A stretch of DNA of 64,000 nucleotides from Arthrobacter methylotrophus (GCF_039539965.1 NZ_BAABED010000001.1:1550001-1614000); one strand, 5' to 3'. Numbered from the stretch's first letter, positions 1 to 9,079 are shown. The notes: generated by a model from the letters alone, not told the origin. Program-made: numbers and translations.

Positions 1-875
1 AAGAAGCGCCGTCCCGGGCTGGCAATCGGGGAGGTGTACTCGCCTTCGGGGGAGACATTGCCGTAGCGGTTGAGCAGGTGTGTGCGTGGTACCCGGACAT
101 CGCTGAAGTGCAGGCGGCCATTGTCGATGCCGTTGAGGCCACCTTTGAGGCCGTCGTCCTCGCCGCCGATGCCGGGCATGAACTCTTTCGTGTCCGGGTC
201 TCTCAGCTGGACATAGAACGCGTGCACGCCGTGGTTGACGTTGCGGGTCACCAATTGGGCGAACACGACGGCGGCGAGGCCATCCACAGCTGCGTTGCCG
301 ATGTAGTCCTTCCATGCGGCACGGAACGGCGTGTTGATGACGAACTCCTGGGTGGCCTCGTCATAGCTTGCCGTGGTGGCGATGCTGGCGACATCGGAAC
401 CATGGCCGGTTTCGGTCATGGCAAAGCAACCGGGGATCTCGAGGTTCATGATTCCGGGCAGCCACCGGTCCTGGTGTTCTTCCGTGCCGAGGTGCATGAC
501 GGCCGAACCGAAGAGCCCCCACTGGACGCCGGCTTTGATTTGGAGTGAAGGATCGGCGGTGACGAGTTCCTCGAAGCCTGCGATGTTGCCGCCGTGGTCA
601 TCCGAGCCCCCTAGGCTTGCGGGGAAAGCCCGGTGCACAGCGTTGTTTTCGACGAGGTACTTGAGCTGCCCGAACACACGCTTGCGATGTTCGCTATGCG
701 TCAGGCCTTCGATCTTGTGTACCTCGGGGCGGCCGGCGAGGTCGCGCGCGGTGCGCCTGATGTGGGCCCACTTGCCCAGCAGCAATTCGCCAAGTGCCGT
801 TACGTCAACAACGGGCGCGGCGGCCGTTGCGGCAGCTTCCCGGCTGGAGGAGGCGCGGTCCACTACTTCAGTCAT
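1..875 (-). CDS. acyl-CoA dehydrogenase/oxidase (3' end outside window)
   Basis: Flavoprotein that would introduce the first double bond in acyl-CoA beta-oxidation in the cytoplasm. Read on the minus strand from the ATG at 875, preceded by AGAAGGAATC as ribosome site; 291 codons are in the window and the frame is open to base 1. The stretch FAMTETGHGSDV is the classic acyl-CoA dehydrogenase/oxidase flavin-substrate loop, and the region after it reads like the middle beta domain. It lies in the same direction as the TetR gene and next to thiolase, reductase and hydratase genes, which fits one degradation pathway. The exact substrate cannot be told. Confidence 0.85.
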   Translation of the reverse strand, partial: MTEVVDRASSSREAAATAAAPVVDVTALGELLLGKWAHIRRTARDLAGRPEVHKIEGLTHSEHRKRVFGQLKYLVENNAVHRAFPASLGGSDDHGGNIAGFEELVTADPSLQIKAGVQWGLFGSAVMHLGTEEHQDRWLPGIMNLEIPGCFAMTETGHGSDVASIATTASYDEATQEFVINTPFRAAWKDYIGNAAVDGLAAVVFAQLVTRNVNHGVHAFYVQLRDPDTKEFMPGIGGEDDGLKGGLNGIDNGRLHFSDVRVPRTHLLNRYGNVSPEGEYTSPIASPGRRF

Positions 876-923
876 GGTGATTCCTTCTTTGGTTCCGAAC
901 AACTGATGTGTCATTGCTGATAT

Positions 924-1640
924 TCAGCGGGAGTTGGTCTTGAGTTCCGGGGCGATTCCCACACACAGCCAGTCCGTGATCCGGGCCGCCATGGTTTGCT
1001 GTTCGGGTCTCGCGGGGGAGGGAGGGCTGGAGAGCCATTTTTCGCCGGCATTGCGGACGAGCCCGATAGCGGCAGCGGGCCAGTAATCGATCAGGGCTTC
1101 TTTTTCAGCCCCGAGGTGTTCCCGCATGGGTTGGGCGATCATGGCGCTGATTGATTCGAAGAAGTGGCCCAAAGCGCCGGATGCGGCGATGGCGTCCTGC
1201 GCCGAAGGTTCTCCCGGGGAGAGCCGGGTGATGAACGCGTAGACGTTGGGGCTGGATTCGGCCATTTGGAGGTAAGCCGAGACCATGGCGAACAATCCCT
1301 CACGCGGAGTCTGCGCGCTTTCGGCTGCTTCCTTCATCCGCCGTTGCATTTGTCCGAGCACTACTTCACCCATGGCCTGTTGCAGGCCTGCTTTGTCCCC
1401 GAAATACCGGTAGTACACAGACTTGGAGGTGCTAGCGGCGGCGGCGATGTCTTCCATCGAGGCGTCGCTGCCCAATGTGTGGACAGCCTTGCGGGCGGCT
1501 TTGATGAGCTCGCGGCGGCGTTCTTCGCGGTGGCTCTGCCAGCGGGCGGCACGGCCGTCGACGGCGGGAGCCTCGCCGCCTGCGGGGGGCGGCGTCCCGG
1601 CGTCGTGGTCGGCGGAAAGCGATAGGCTCGGGATGTTCAC
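924..1640 (-). CDS. TetR family transcriptional repressor
   Basis: 238 aa. The HTH lies at about residues 38-85, with the typical order of an RRELIKAA helix, then SMEDIAAAAS and SKSVYYRYFGDK (recognition helix); the C-terminal half is the helical ligand domain. The start is taken as the GTG at 1640, directly against the operator-like inverted repeat 1641-1671, so the mRNA may be leaderless. It diverges from the thiolase operon and precedes the acyl-CoA dehydrogenase. Role inferred: acyl-CoA-responsive repressor of both transcription units. Confidence 0.85.
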   Translation of the reverse strand: MNIPSLSLSADHDAGTPPPAGGEAPAVDGRAARWQSHREERRRELIKAARKAVHTLGSDASMEDIAAAASTSKSVYYRYFGDKAGLQQAMGEVVLGQMQRRMKEAAESAQTPREGLFAMVSAYLQMAESSPNVYAFITRLSPGEPSAQDAIAASGALGHFFESISAMIAQPMREHLGAEKEALIDYWPAAAIGLVRNAGEKWLSSPPSPARPEQQTMAARITDWLCVGIAPELKTNSR

Positions 1641-1671
1641 GATACCCAGCGTATCAGGTACGCTGGGTATC
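1641..1671. promoter_or_regulatory. operator: perfect 13-bp inverted repeat
   Basis: GATACCCAGCGTA, a 5-nt spacer, then TACGCTGGGTATC, a perfect inverted repeat lying between the divergent TetR (start 1640) and thiolase (start 1703) genes. It directly abuts the TetR start codon, so a bound repressor would block its own transcription and probably the thiolase promoter. Confidence 0.8.
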
Positions 1672-1702
1672 AGTAACCAGATGTGATCAAAAGGAGAAAC
1701 GC

Positions 1703-3073
1703 ATGCCTGAAGCAGCACATTCCGCGAACGCACCACAGGAAACCCCCGACGGACAGGGTGCATTCCGCAAAGCCGTGGTGATTGGCGGCAACCGGATCCC
1801 CTTCGCCCGCACCGGCGGCGCCTACACCAAGTCGTCCAACCAGGACATGCTGACGGCGGCGCTGGACGGGCTGATCGCACGTTTCGGGCTCCAGGAGGAG
1901 CGGATCGGTGAAGTGGCAGCCGGTGCTGTCTTGAAACACTCCCGCGACTTCAACCTGACCCGCGAAGCCGTGCTTGGATCGGCCCTTTCCGCGGAGACTC
2001 CCGCCTACGATCTCCAGCAGGCATGTGCCACCGGGCTCGAGACCGTCCTAGGCCTCGCCAATAAGATCAAGCTCGGCCAGATCGACTCGGCTATCGCTGG
2101 GGGTGTCGACTCTGCATCGGATGCCCCCATTGCCGTGAGCGAGGGCCTCCGAGAAATCCTGCTTGACCTCAATCGCGCCAAATCGCTGCCTGAGCGGCTC
2201 AAAGTCCTTTCGCGACTGCGTCCCAAGGACCTCGCTCCGGATGCCCCGAACACCGGCGAACCACGGACCGGCCTGTCCATGGGTGAACACCAGGCGCTCA
2301 CCACGGCCCACTGGAAAATCAGCCGAGAGGCCCAGGATGAGCTTGCCTTCAGCAGCCACCACAACCTCGCCGCAGCCTACGAACGTGGCTTCTTTGATGA
2401 CTTGGTGACTCCGTACCGCGGGCTGAGCCGCGATTCGAACCTCCGGCCCGATACGTCCATGGAGAAGCTGGCCACCCTCAAACCCGTCTTCGGCAAGAGT
2501 CTGGGGGCGGACGCCACCATGACGGCCGGTAACTCCACTCCGCTCACGGATGGCGCCTCCACGGTGCTCCTCGGCACGGCGGAATGGGCCGGCGCCCGGG
2601 GCCTGCCCAAACTGGCCGTCGTCGTCGACGGCGAAGCGGCCGCTGTCGATTTCGTCCACGGCAAGGACGGACTCCTCATGGCCCCTGTCTTCGCCGTGCC
2701 ACGCCTCCTCGCCCGCAACAGGCTGTCCTTCGAGGACATCGACTTCTTCGAAATCCACGAAGCCTTTGCCGGCACGGTTCTGAGCACGCTCGCCGCGTGG
2801 GAAGACGAGGAATTCGGCCGTACCCGTCTGGGATTGGAGGGCGCTCTCGGCAAGATCGACCGAGCCAAGCTCAACGTCAACGGTTCATCCCTCGCCGCCG
2901 GCCATCCCTTTGCTGCCACCGGTGGACGGATCGTCGCGTCCCTGGCGAAAATTCTCCACGAGAACGGCCCGGTGGACGGCCGCCCCGCCCGCGGACTCAT
3001 TTCCATTTGCGCAGCCGGGGGACAAGGCGTTGTGGCGATCCTCGAGGCCTACTCCGCTCCGGAAGGGCGGTAG
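1703..3073 (+). CDS. acetyl-CoA C-acyltransferase (thiolase, FadI-like)
   Basis: 456 aa. Catalyses the thiolytic cleavage that ends each beta-oxidation cycle. The nucleophilic Cys is in QQACATGLE (about residue 107), the catalytic His in HEAFAGT (about 352) and in GHPFAATGGR (about 401), and the second catalytic Cys in CAAGGQG (about 436). All thiolase motifs are intact and the length is slightly above the usual 390-430. The ATG has a good AAAGGAG site 6-7 nt upstream. First gene of a three-gene rightward operon facing the TetR gene across the operator. Confidence 0.93.
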   Translation: MPEAAHSANAPQETPDGQGAFRKAVVIGGNRIPFARTGGAYTKSSNQDMLTAALDGLIARFGLQEERIGEVAAGAVLKHSRDFNLTREAVLGSALSAETPAYDLQQACATGLETVLGLANKIKLGQIDSAIAGGVDSASDAPIAVSEGLREILLDLNRAKSLPERLKVLSRLRPKDLAPDAPNTGEPRTGLSMGEHQALTTAHWKISREAQDELAFSSHHNLAAAYERGFFDDLVTPYRGLSRDSNLRPDTSMEKLATLKPVFGKSLGADATMTAGNSTPLTDGASTVLLGTAEWAGARGLPKLAVVVDGEAAAVDFVHGKDGLLMAPVFAVPRLLARNRLSFEDIDFFEIHEAFAGTVLSTLAAWEDEEFGRTRLGLEGALGKIDRAKLNVNGSSLAAGHPFAATGGRIVASLAKILHENGPVDGRPARGLISICAAGGQGVVAILEAYSAPEGR

Positions 3074-3078
3074 CCGGC

Positions 3079-4431
3079 ATGACGGACAAGTACACCCAGT
3101 TCGTTAGTCACGGGCTCGGCAAGGACCTGGCCAAGAGACTCGGGCTGCCCCGACCCGCTGTGCTCCGCCGGTACAAAGCGGGAGACCCCCTGGTTCCCGG
3201 GCCGATCCTCTTGCTGGGGAGCGGAAACGGCGACACCGCCGGCACAGAGGAATTGGCTGCGGCACTCGTGGGCTGGGGCCTCGACGTTCGGCGTGCGGCC
3301 CTGCCTAAGGAAAAGCTCGGAGCGATCATTCTGGTACTTGACGCCGTCGAGCACCCCGATGAGCTTGCAGGACCCGTTCTGACTGCGGCTCCCTCACTCC
3401 GCGACCTTGCCCCGGGCGCAAGGGTCGTCACGATTTCCCGTACCTCCGCGTCGGCGGGCAGCCCGGCCGTTGCCGCGGCCCGTCAGGGCGTCGACGGACT
3501 GCTGCGTTCGGTGGCAAGGGAACTGAGGACGGGTGCCACGGCGAACGGCATCCTCCTTGCGGACGGCGTGCAGACCACCAGCCCCAGCACACTCGGCGCG
3601 TTGCGCTTCTTCCTGTCCGGGCGGTCAGCCTTTGTCGATGGACAGTTTTTGACCGTCACGAACAATGCGGGTCAGCTTCCCGCCGACGCCGACAAACCTT
3701 TGGCAGGGAAAGTTGCTGTAGTCACCGGGGCTGCCCGTGGCATCGGGGCGGCGATAGCCAGGACTTTGCATAGGGACGGCGCCACGCTTGTGGTGGTGGA
3801 CATTCCCGCCGCGGGAGACCAACTGGCTTCCGTCGCCAACGAGGTCCATGGCACCGCCCTGCAGCTGGACATCACGGCCGAGAACGCCGGGAAGCGCATC
3901 ATCGACCACGCCATGGAACGCCATGGGGGCCTCGATATTGTCATCCACAATGCCGGCATCACCCGGGACAAGCTGCTGGCCAACATGGACGAGGGCCGGT
4001 GGAACGCCGTCATAGGCGTAAACATCGCCTCGCAGTTGCGAATCAACGAAACACTTCTGGGCGCGGATCTGTTTGGCAAGTCCCCGCGGATCGTTTCGGT
4101 GGCTTCCACGAGCGGCATTGCCGGAAATCGGGGGCAGAGCAATTACGCCGCTTCCAAAGGCGGAGTCATCGGCATGGTCAGGGCAACGGCGCCTTTGCTG
4201 GCAGAACGCGGGGGATCGATCAACGCGGTCGCGCCCGGTTTCATCGAAACCGACATGACCTCACGGATGCCCTTCGCTACCCGTGAGGTGGCGCGCAGGC
4301 TGAATTCGCTCCAACAAGGCGGCCGGCCTGGGGATGTCGCGGAAGCCATTGCGTTCCTGGCATCGGATGCTGCCGCGGGAATCTCGGGTGAAGTCCTCAG
4401 GGTCTGCGGACAGAGCCTGGTGGGTGCATGA
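3079..4431 (+). CDS. high-molecular-weight 3-oxoacyl-ACP/CoA reductase (FabG4-like SDR)
   Basis: 450 aa, about twice a normal FabG. The first ~205 residues are a degenerate Rossmann-like domain, followed by a full short-chain dehydrogenase domain with the TGAARGIG cofactor loop (about residue 215), an NAGITRD stretch and the catalytic YAASK (about 356). Actinobacterial HMW FabG proteins with this build reduce 3-oxoacyl-CoA/ACP with NADH. It starts 5 nt after the thiolase stop with an AGGGCGG site, and its stop overlaps the next ATG (ATGA), so it is translationally coupled. Confidence 0.9.
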   Translation: MTDKYTQFVSHGLGKDLAKRLGLPRPAVLRRYKAGDPLVPGPILLLGSGNGDTAGTEELAAALVGWGLDVRRAALPKEKLGAIILVLDAVEHPDELAGPVLTAAPSLRDLAPGARVVTISRTSASAGSPAVAAARQGVDGLLRSVARELRTGATANGILLADGVQTTSPSTLGALRFFLSGRSAFVDGQFLTVTNNAGQLPADADKPLAGKVAVVTGAARGIGAAIARTLHRDGATLVVVDIPAAGDQLASVANEVHGTALQLDITAENAGKRIIDHAMERHGGLDIVIHNAGITRDKLLANMDEGRWNAVIGVNIASQLRINETLLGADLFGKSPRIVSVASTSGIAGNRGQSNYAASKGGVIGMVRATAPLLAERGGSINAVAPGFIETDMTSRMPFATREVARRLNSLQQGGRPGDVAEAIAFLASDAAAGISGEVLRVCGQSLVGA

Positions 4432-5339
4432 GTCCGGAACCACCGCTCATCCTGGGCGAGCTGCCGTCCCTGCCGAAACTGTACGTGAATGCGGCGGCCA
4501 TGGCGGCACGGAGAAGGGTGCTCGGGTCCCATGCTGCCAATATGCTGCCCCAAGGGAGCCACGAGGTCCGCGGGATCCGGGCGGACGTCGAAAACCTCAC
4601 TGCCTACCAACACTTGATCGGTGAGACAGCGAGTGACGTGCTGCCGGCGGGCTTCATCCACGCGCTCGCCTTCCCGGTCGCCATGAGCGTGCTGAACCGG
4701 GATGACTTCCCGCTTCCGCTGCTCGGGATGATCCACTTGAAGAATCGCGTAGAGCAGTTTCGGCCGGTGCAGTTCAGCGAGGCGCTCGACATCCAGTGCT
4801 GGGCTGAGGACATGCGCGGCCACAGGGCGGGCACCCAGCTGGACGTTGTCGCCGAAGTCCGGTCAAGCGGCGACGGGAAACTGCTCTGGCGAGGCGTCTC
4901 CAACTACTTGGCTAAAGGAGTGTTCTTGCCGGGGGTCGATAAGGCGGCTACGGCCGGCGTGCCAACGGAGTTCACGGCACCGCTGCCCACGGCCGTCTGG
5001 CAGCTCGGCGTCGATACGGGGCGCCTTTATGCCGCCGTCTCCGGAGACTTCAATCCGATCCACCTGAGCGTTCTCTCTGCCAAGGCGCTGGGCTTGCCGC
5101 GGTCGATTGCGCACGGCATGTACCTTGCTTCCCGGGCTTTGGCTGACGTCGGCTCGGTGAAGTCCGAGGCGTTCGGCTGGGACGTGACCTTCGAAGCGCC
5201 GGTGTTCCTCCCGGCGCGGGTGGCCCTGGAAATCAGCACGGCGCAGTCCTCGTCGGGTGCCTGGCAGCGTTCTGACTATGTCGCCTGGAATCCGAGGAGC
5301 GGCAGGAGGCACTTCAGCGGATCCGTGGCGACGTTGTAG
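4428..5339 (+). CDS. MaoC-like enoyl-CoA hydratase (hot-dog fold)
   Basis: 303 aa, a double hot-dog protein. The C-terminal MaoC motif SGDFNPIHL followed by GLPRSIAHGMY begins near residue 205 and supplies the Asp/His dyad of R-specific hydratases. It overlaps the reductase stop by 4 nt. Hydratase, reductase and thiolase together make a near-complete beta-oxidation module; the missing first step is the dehydrogenase at 1-875. Ends at a strong hairpin (5380-5422). Confidence 0.88.
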   Translation: MSPEPPLILGELPSLPKLYVNAAAMAARRRVLGSHAANMLPQGSHEVRGIRADVENLTAYQHLIGETASDVLPAGFIHALAFPVAMSVLNRDDFPLPLLGMIHLKNRVEQFRPVQFSEALDIQCWAEDMRGHRAGTQLDVVAEVRSSGDGKLLWRGVSNYLAKGVFLPGVDKAATAGVPTEFTAPLPTAVWQLGVDTGRLYAAVSGDFNPIHLSVLSAKALGLPRSIAHGMYLASRALADVGSVKSEAFGWDVTFEAPVFLPARVALEISTAQSSSGAWQRSDYVAWNPRSGRRHFSGSVATL

Positions 5340-5379
5340 GGCGCCGGGACTGCGGTTCCAGCTCACAGGAACAGCTACG

Positions 5380-5452
5380 ACGACGGCGGCGGCCACCCCG
5401 TGTGGGTGGCCGCCGCCGTCGTCCCCCACGAAGCCCGGCTCGCCTTCGTGGG
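5380..5452 (+). terminator. double hairpin after the MaoC operon
   Basis: A perfect 19-bp stem (5380-5398 with 5404-5422, 5-nt loop) is followed by a 9-bp stem (5425-5433 with 5444-5452). Both lie downstream of the MaoC stop. This is the last chromosomal signal before the integration junction. Confidence 0.8.
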
Positions 5453-5530
5453 GAAATTGCCGGTAATGCAATTTAATAAATGTGATGAACGCGGCAGAAT
5501 TGTTGAAACGCAAATTCATATTAAACAAAG

Positions 5531-5560
5531 AAGGCCCGAAATCTTCTGATTTCGGGCCTT
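5531..5560 (-). terminator. terminator of the interrupted tRNA gene
   Basis: Perfect 12-bp stem (5531-5542 with 5549-5560, loop 6 nt). On the minus strand it is followed by the T-rich CTTTGTTT. It lies 8 bases beyond the tRNA 3' fragment, as expected for the terminator of the original minus-strand tRNA gene. Confidence 0.8.
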
Positions 5561-5568
5561 GCAATTGT

Positions 5569-5592
5569 GCGCGGAGGGGGACTTGAACCCCC
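5569..5592 (-). other. attachment site: displaced tRNA 3' end
   Basis: On the minus strand a canonical T arm (GGGGG, TTCAAGT, CCCCC) is followed by the acceptor strand TCCGCGC. No matching acceptor GCGCGGA, D arm or anticodon arm exists 50-80 nt upstream, so this is only the 3' end of a tRNA. This is what an integrase leaves at one end when an element inserts into a tRNA 3' end. The intact tRNA and probably the integrase should lie at the other end, right of the window. I cannot name the isoacceptor. Confidence 0.75.
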
Positions 5593-5864
5593 TTCGCGGC
5601 GTGTCGACAGGTACAACAATGCCTAGATTCCGGGCTTTTTGATACTCCTTGTTCCAATGAACAACGTGCCGGCCCCCGTGTTCCAACCACGCCAACCACG
5701 CCATCCACACAGGATTGCATGGATGAGGGAGTGCTCCAGATCTCACATGTCCGGCCGTGTAGCTACTCCTTGTAACGCGTACTTACACCCGTCGGCAAAG
5801 TTGATGCATAGGGGTATCGGTAAGAGCGATTTATTCCTAGAATCACACGATGAGGGGCATCCCG

Positions 5865-6137
5865 ATGACGGCCACGGAACACAGAAATGAACTGATGTCA
5901 CCAGAACAGCTCGCGGAGCGACTTGGTGTTTCCTTGCGTATGGTGCGTGAGATGTACTACACGAACACGTGGCCGCATCTGCGGCTGAATAAGCGCACCG
6001 TGCGCTTCACGGAACACCATTACGAGCAGATCCTCGAACTCAGCGAGAAAAGGCCAGCTACTCTCGTGCGCAAGACCACTTCAGCGCAGAAGGCATCCGA
6101 ACTGGCCGAACTGTTGAGTCAAAAGAGGCTTGCATAA
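5865..6137 (+). CDS. excisionase-like winged-helix DNA-binding protein
   Basis: 90 aa. MSPEQLAERLGVSLRMVREM at about residues 11-30 is the helix-turn-helix of the MerR/excisionase (HTH_17) fold, followed by the wing NKRTVRFTEHH. Start set at the second ATG (5865), which has AGGGGC 7 nt upstream; 5850 is the alternative. Being the first gene inside the tRNA junction suggests a recombination directionality factor for the element. Size and fold fit; a simple regulator is the other option. Confidence 0.6.
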   Translation: MTATEHRNELMSPEQLAERLGVSLRMVREMYYTNTWPHLRLNKRTVRFTEHHYEQILELSEKRPATLVRKTTSAQKASELAELLSQKRLA

Positions 6138-6678
6138 ACCGCATCCAATGGCGCCTCGAAGCCCTCAGGAGCCAGGTGCCTCTGCAAAAAGGTCGAAAAC
6201 ACACGTGAGGCAGAAGGCTCTAATCGGGGCCGATGCGTGTCTGCCATTGCCAACCTGGCGTGGTCCAGGTCTCGTTAGCGATGGTGATCCTTTCCAGTTG
6301 CCCTCGCCTAGCGGTTCGTCGTGTAGCGTGCTCGTTATTTGGATTGAGTCGGCAGCGGGTGAGGAATCCAAGTAAGGGTGAAAGCTCGGGCCAAGTGCTG
6401 ACGGAACCGTTTCGTGGCCCTGCAGTGAACCCTGTGCTTTTCGCATCTGGTCATCGGACTGCAGCGGTCAATCGAAATTGGGTTTTTCGATTGGTATCGA
6501 CGTCAGCCACCGAATTGGCTGCGACGATTACCGCGGCCGCAACGATCCTTGCAGTGGTGCGGTCCGGCATTAGGTGAGCCGCCCCTTCTGCAGATACGCA
6601 CAGGCGGTTCTGCAGCACTCGCGGTGAAAGCTTGCTGTAGGAGCCTGAGAGGCGCCTGTGGCCAGGACCGACAAAAGA
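6138..6678. other. 540 nt without a recognisable gene
   Basis: Only short open frames with no ribosome site or recognisable family on either strand. It separates the excisionase-like gene from the terminator of the long leftward array. Confidence 0.5.
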
Positions 6679-6703
6679 AGGCCCTAGGAAATTCCCAGGG
6701 CCT
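6679..6703 (-). terminator. terminator of the leftward tagged-gene array
   Basis: AGGCCCTAGG pairs with CCCAGGGCCT (one mismatch, 5-nt AAATT loop). On the minus strand it is followed by CTTCTTTTG. It lies 30 nt past the stop of the last gene (6734). Confidence 0.75.
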
Positions 6704-6733
6704 CCTGTGGGCACACAGCGCCTCTGCGATGAT

Positions 6734-7606
6734 CTACCAGACACCCTCGTCGAACGTCTCGCCGATGATCGTGTTGATGTTCGTTTCGCCTTCGGCCAGG
6801 AGCCGGGTGAAACGCTTCTCGGGGTAGCTGTCCTCGCTGTGGGGAAGACCGCCGGCGAAGCGGACAGCAGCTAAGGAGTAGGCGAGCAGGGCACCCTGCT
6901 TCGTCCACTCGGCCGTACCCCAGTCACGCTGGGGAATGGATCCGTTGTGCTTCTGCATTTCGGCGGCCCGGACCGTGAAGTAACCGGTCAAGCGGCGGGC
7001 CCGCAGCGCAGTCAATGGAGCAGCGGTCAGCTGCTTGATCGCAGCGGGGGAGAGCGCCTCATGGTCGGCGCCGATTGGCAGGCCGAGCTTAAGCAGCTCG
7101 TTGCGGACATTCCCGATCATTTCCGGGTCGGAGTCCGCGTCCCGCAGAGAGGCTGCGACCTCGGCCTCACCGAAGGCAATGCCGTGATAGTAGGTGTCGC
7201 CGGTACGTCCTGCCGATTCGAGCGCGTTGCGCATCCGGACGAAGCTGCCTCGCAGAGTCCGGTCTGCCTGGGTCTGGTCGATCATGTCCGTCTCCGGGTC
7301 GGGGTCGTAGTCCACAGCCGGCATGACGGTGTCCAGATGTGCCTCCCAGGGTACGAGCCTGCTGGCTTTCATGTACAGGGAGCCGCCGCCGTCCAGGGTG
7401 ACCGTGACGTTGCCGTTCTTGTCTTTGCCGGGCTCCGCGATGGTGCCGAACTCGTTGCCGGCCATGACGCGGGTACCCGGGGTGAAGGCGAAGGTCTCTT
7501 CCGCCTGCTTCAGCATCTGTAGCTGGATGGAAGGGGCGGCGTGGGTGGTCGCGGCGAACTGACCGCCGACCGGAACTCCTTTGGGCTGGCGCGCTGTGGC
7601 GGTCAT
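6734..7606 (-). CDS. GGQF-tagged protein, SH3/KOW-like domain
   Basis: 290 aa. Residues 5-25 carry the tag shared by 28 proteins of this element: ARQPKG, then PVGGQFA, then H and AP. After a short linker, residues ~40-85 (TPGTRV..FGTIAEPG..VTVTLDGG..VPW) look like a small SH3/KOW beta-barrel; the rest is helical and unknown. Start ATG overlaps the stop of the preceding gene (ATGA), so it has no box of its own and depends on translational coupling. Last gene of the array. Confidence 0.75.
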   Translation of the reverse strand: MTATARQPKGVPVGGQFAATTHAAPSIQLQMLKQAEETFAFTPGTRVMAGNEFGTIAEPGKDKNGNVTVTLDGGGSLYMKASRLVPWEAHLDTVMPAVDYDPDPETDMIDQTQADRTLRGSFVRMRNALESAGRTGDTYYHGIAFGEAEVAASLRDADSDPEMIGNVRNELLKLGLPIGADHEALSPAAIKQLTAAPLTALRARRLTGYFTVRAAEMQKHNGSIPQRDWGTAEWTKQGALLAYSLAAVRFAGGLPHSEDSYPEKRFTRLLAEGETNINTIIGETFDEGVW

Positions 7607-8022
7607 TCGCGGCCGTCCTTGAGAGCGTAGACGGCTTCCTCAATGTCTTCGTCCTGCAGATCCATGAGGAGACGGCCCAGGCGGTGCCCTGTCACTTCAG
7701 GGTCCGCGGAGCCGGGTTCCTGGTGCTCGGACACCACGTAGCGGTCGACCGCGAGGCGGACGAGGCGGTCATCGTTGCGGAGAGCGCGGACCTGGGCACC
7801 TGCGTCGCCGAATTCGCCACGGACTAGGGCGTCGTAGATCGCAGACCGGGCGACCCGTGCTTCGACCAAGGGGTTCAGCCGGTCGCTGAGGAGTTCTGCA
7901 TGGGAGTGTGCTTGGAACGAGGGCTGTGTCGTCAGGACGGCTGCCGGTTCGGCATGGGCGGTGGCGGCGAACTGACCGCCTACAGGAATGCCTTTGGGCT
8001 GGCGGGCCGTAATTGTCGTCAT
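7603..8022 (-). CDS. GGQF-tagged protein, small helical
   Basis: 139 aa. Tag at residues 5-26 (ARQPKGIPVGGQFA, H, EP), then a mostly alpha-helical body with acidic C-terminus (LQDEDIEEAVYALKDG). Not recognised. Start ATG 8022 is preceded by the box GCCGCACACG at 8031-8040, exactly 8 nt before the start. Stops inside the next start (ATGA). Confidence 0.75.
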   Translation of the reverse strand: MTTITARQPKGIPVGGQFAATAHAEPAAVLTTQPSFQAHSHAELLSDRLNPLVEARVARSAIYDALVRGEFGDAGAQVRALRNDDRLVRLAVDRYVVSEHQEPGSADPEVTGHRLGRLLMDLQDEDIEEAVYALKDGRE

Positions 8023-8245
8023 GCCTGGTACGTGTGCGGCTGGGCATATTTCCGCCAACCGTGCCACGATCACCACTTCTCTGGACCTGTTCAGGGAGGG
8101 CGAAGCGGAGCTTGTCGTTGCTGCGGAACTGTTCTCCTCAGGTGGTGCCGCGGGGCACCCGGGCCTGTGGAGGTTCTGCGTGAGGCGCCCCGCATAGGCG
8201 TCAGGGCCGTGCACTAAATACCCGCATGCCGTACACATGGAGTTG

Positions 8246-9028
8246 ATGACGACGAATATCGCGCAACCAGAAACCGGAGGGAATCCGGAAATCCTCATCG
8301 CGGGGGACTGGCACGGCCGCACCTCCTGGATGGTAATGGTGCTGCGCAAGGCAGCCCGCAGCGGACACAGGACGGTCATCCATGTCGGTGACCTGGCAGT
8401 GCTGTGGCCGGCAGCGAACGACAAGGACAAGTTCACGAAAGCCCTCGCCCGCAGGCTCGAAGAGCATGGCCTGACGCTTATCTTCATCGACGGAAACCAC
8501 GACGTGCACCCGAAACTGCGCGCGTTGCCGGTCAACGAAGAGGGATTCGGCGTCATCACCGACCGGTTGTTGTACGCGCCGCGGGGTCACCGGTGGCAAT
8601 TGGGCGGGGTCCGGTTCGGGGCACTGGGCGGGGCCTATTCGGTTGACCGGCGAACCCGGAAGCTGAATTCGTCATGGTGGATCGGGGAGGAGACCAGCGA
8701 AGCGGATGTGCTCCGGCTCGGACACGGATCGTTGGATGTCCTCATTACCCATGAGGTCCCTGCAGGGATCGACGTCGTTCCGCAGATTTTCGGAGAACTG
8801 CCTGAGTTCATCGAACGCGAGGCGTATGCGAACCGGCTCCTGGTCCGTGACGCGGTCCGGAACACCGAACCGAAGCTTGTCTTCTCCGGGCACTGGCATC
8901 AGCGCCGCACCGGCCTGATGCCGAACATGGACACACGGGTTCATGTCCTGCATCGGGACCTGTTCGAAGGGAATGTAGTTGCCTTGGACCTGGACACCTT
9001 GACCGTCCGGGAGTACCCATTGGGCTGA
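8246..9028 (+). CDS. calcineurin-like metallophosphoesterase
   Basis: 260 aa. All dinuclear-metal motifs are present in order: GDWHG (D-x-H, residue ~20), HVGDL (GD), DGNHD, THE and SGHWH (G-H-x-H). No signal peptide, so cytoplasmic; substrate unknown. It is one of few rightward genes in the array, yet TACACA sits 8 nt before the ATG at 8246 on this strand, so the start box is strand-independent. That spacing is why 8246 is preferred over the in-frame ATG at 8237. It carries no GGQF tag and converges on the 9080-9814 gene through a shared hairpin. Confidence 0.85.
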   Translation: MTTNIAQPETGGNPEILIAGDWHGRTSWMVMVLRKAARSGHRTVIHVGDLAVLWPAANDKDKFTKALARRLEEHGLTLIFIDGNHDVHPKLRALPVNEEGFGVITDRLLYAPRGHRWQLGGVRFGALGGAYSVDRRTRKLNSSWWIGEETSEADVLRLGHGSLDVLITHEVPAGIDVVPQIFGELPEFIEREAYANRLLVRDAVRNTEPKLVFSGHWHQRRTGLMPNMDTRVHVLHRDLFEGNVVALDLDTLTVREYPLG

Positions 9029-9038
9029 CCAGGGCATG

Positions 9039-9075
9039 CGAAGACCCCGCACCGTTGATCGATGCGGGGTCTTCG
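9039..9075. terminator. bidirectional terminator
   Basis: Perfect 13-bp stem (9039-9051 with 9063-9075) between the convergent phosphoesterase (ends 9028) and tagged gene (ends 9080). Confidence 0.8.
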
Positions 9076-9079
9076 TGTT

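Noticed and set aside
5569..5680. Complete tRNA gene at the junction
   Set aside because: No complementary 5' acceptor strand, D arm or anticodon arm is found within tRNA distance.
6130..6375. 81-codon plus-strand frame after the excisionase-like gene
   Set aside because: No ribosome site, no recognisable sequence, overlapped by an equally weak minus frame.
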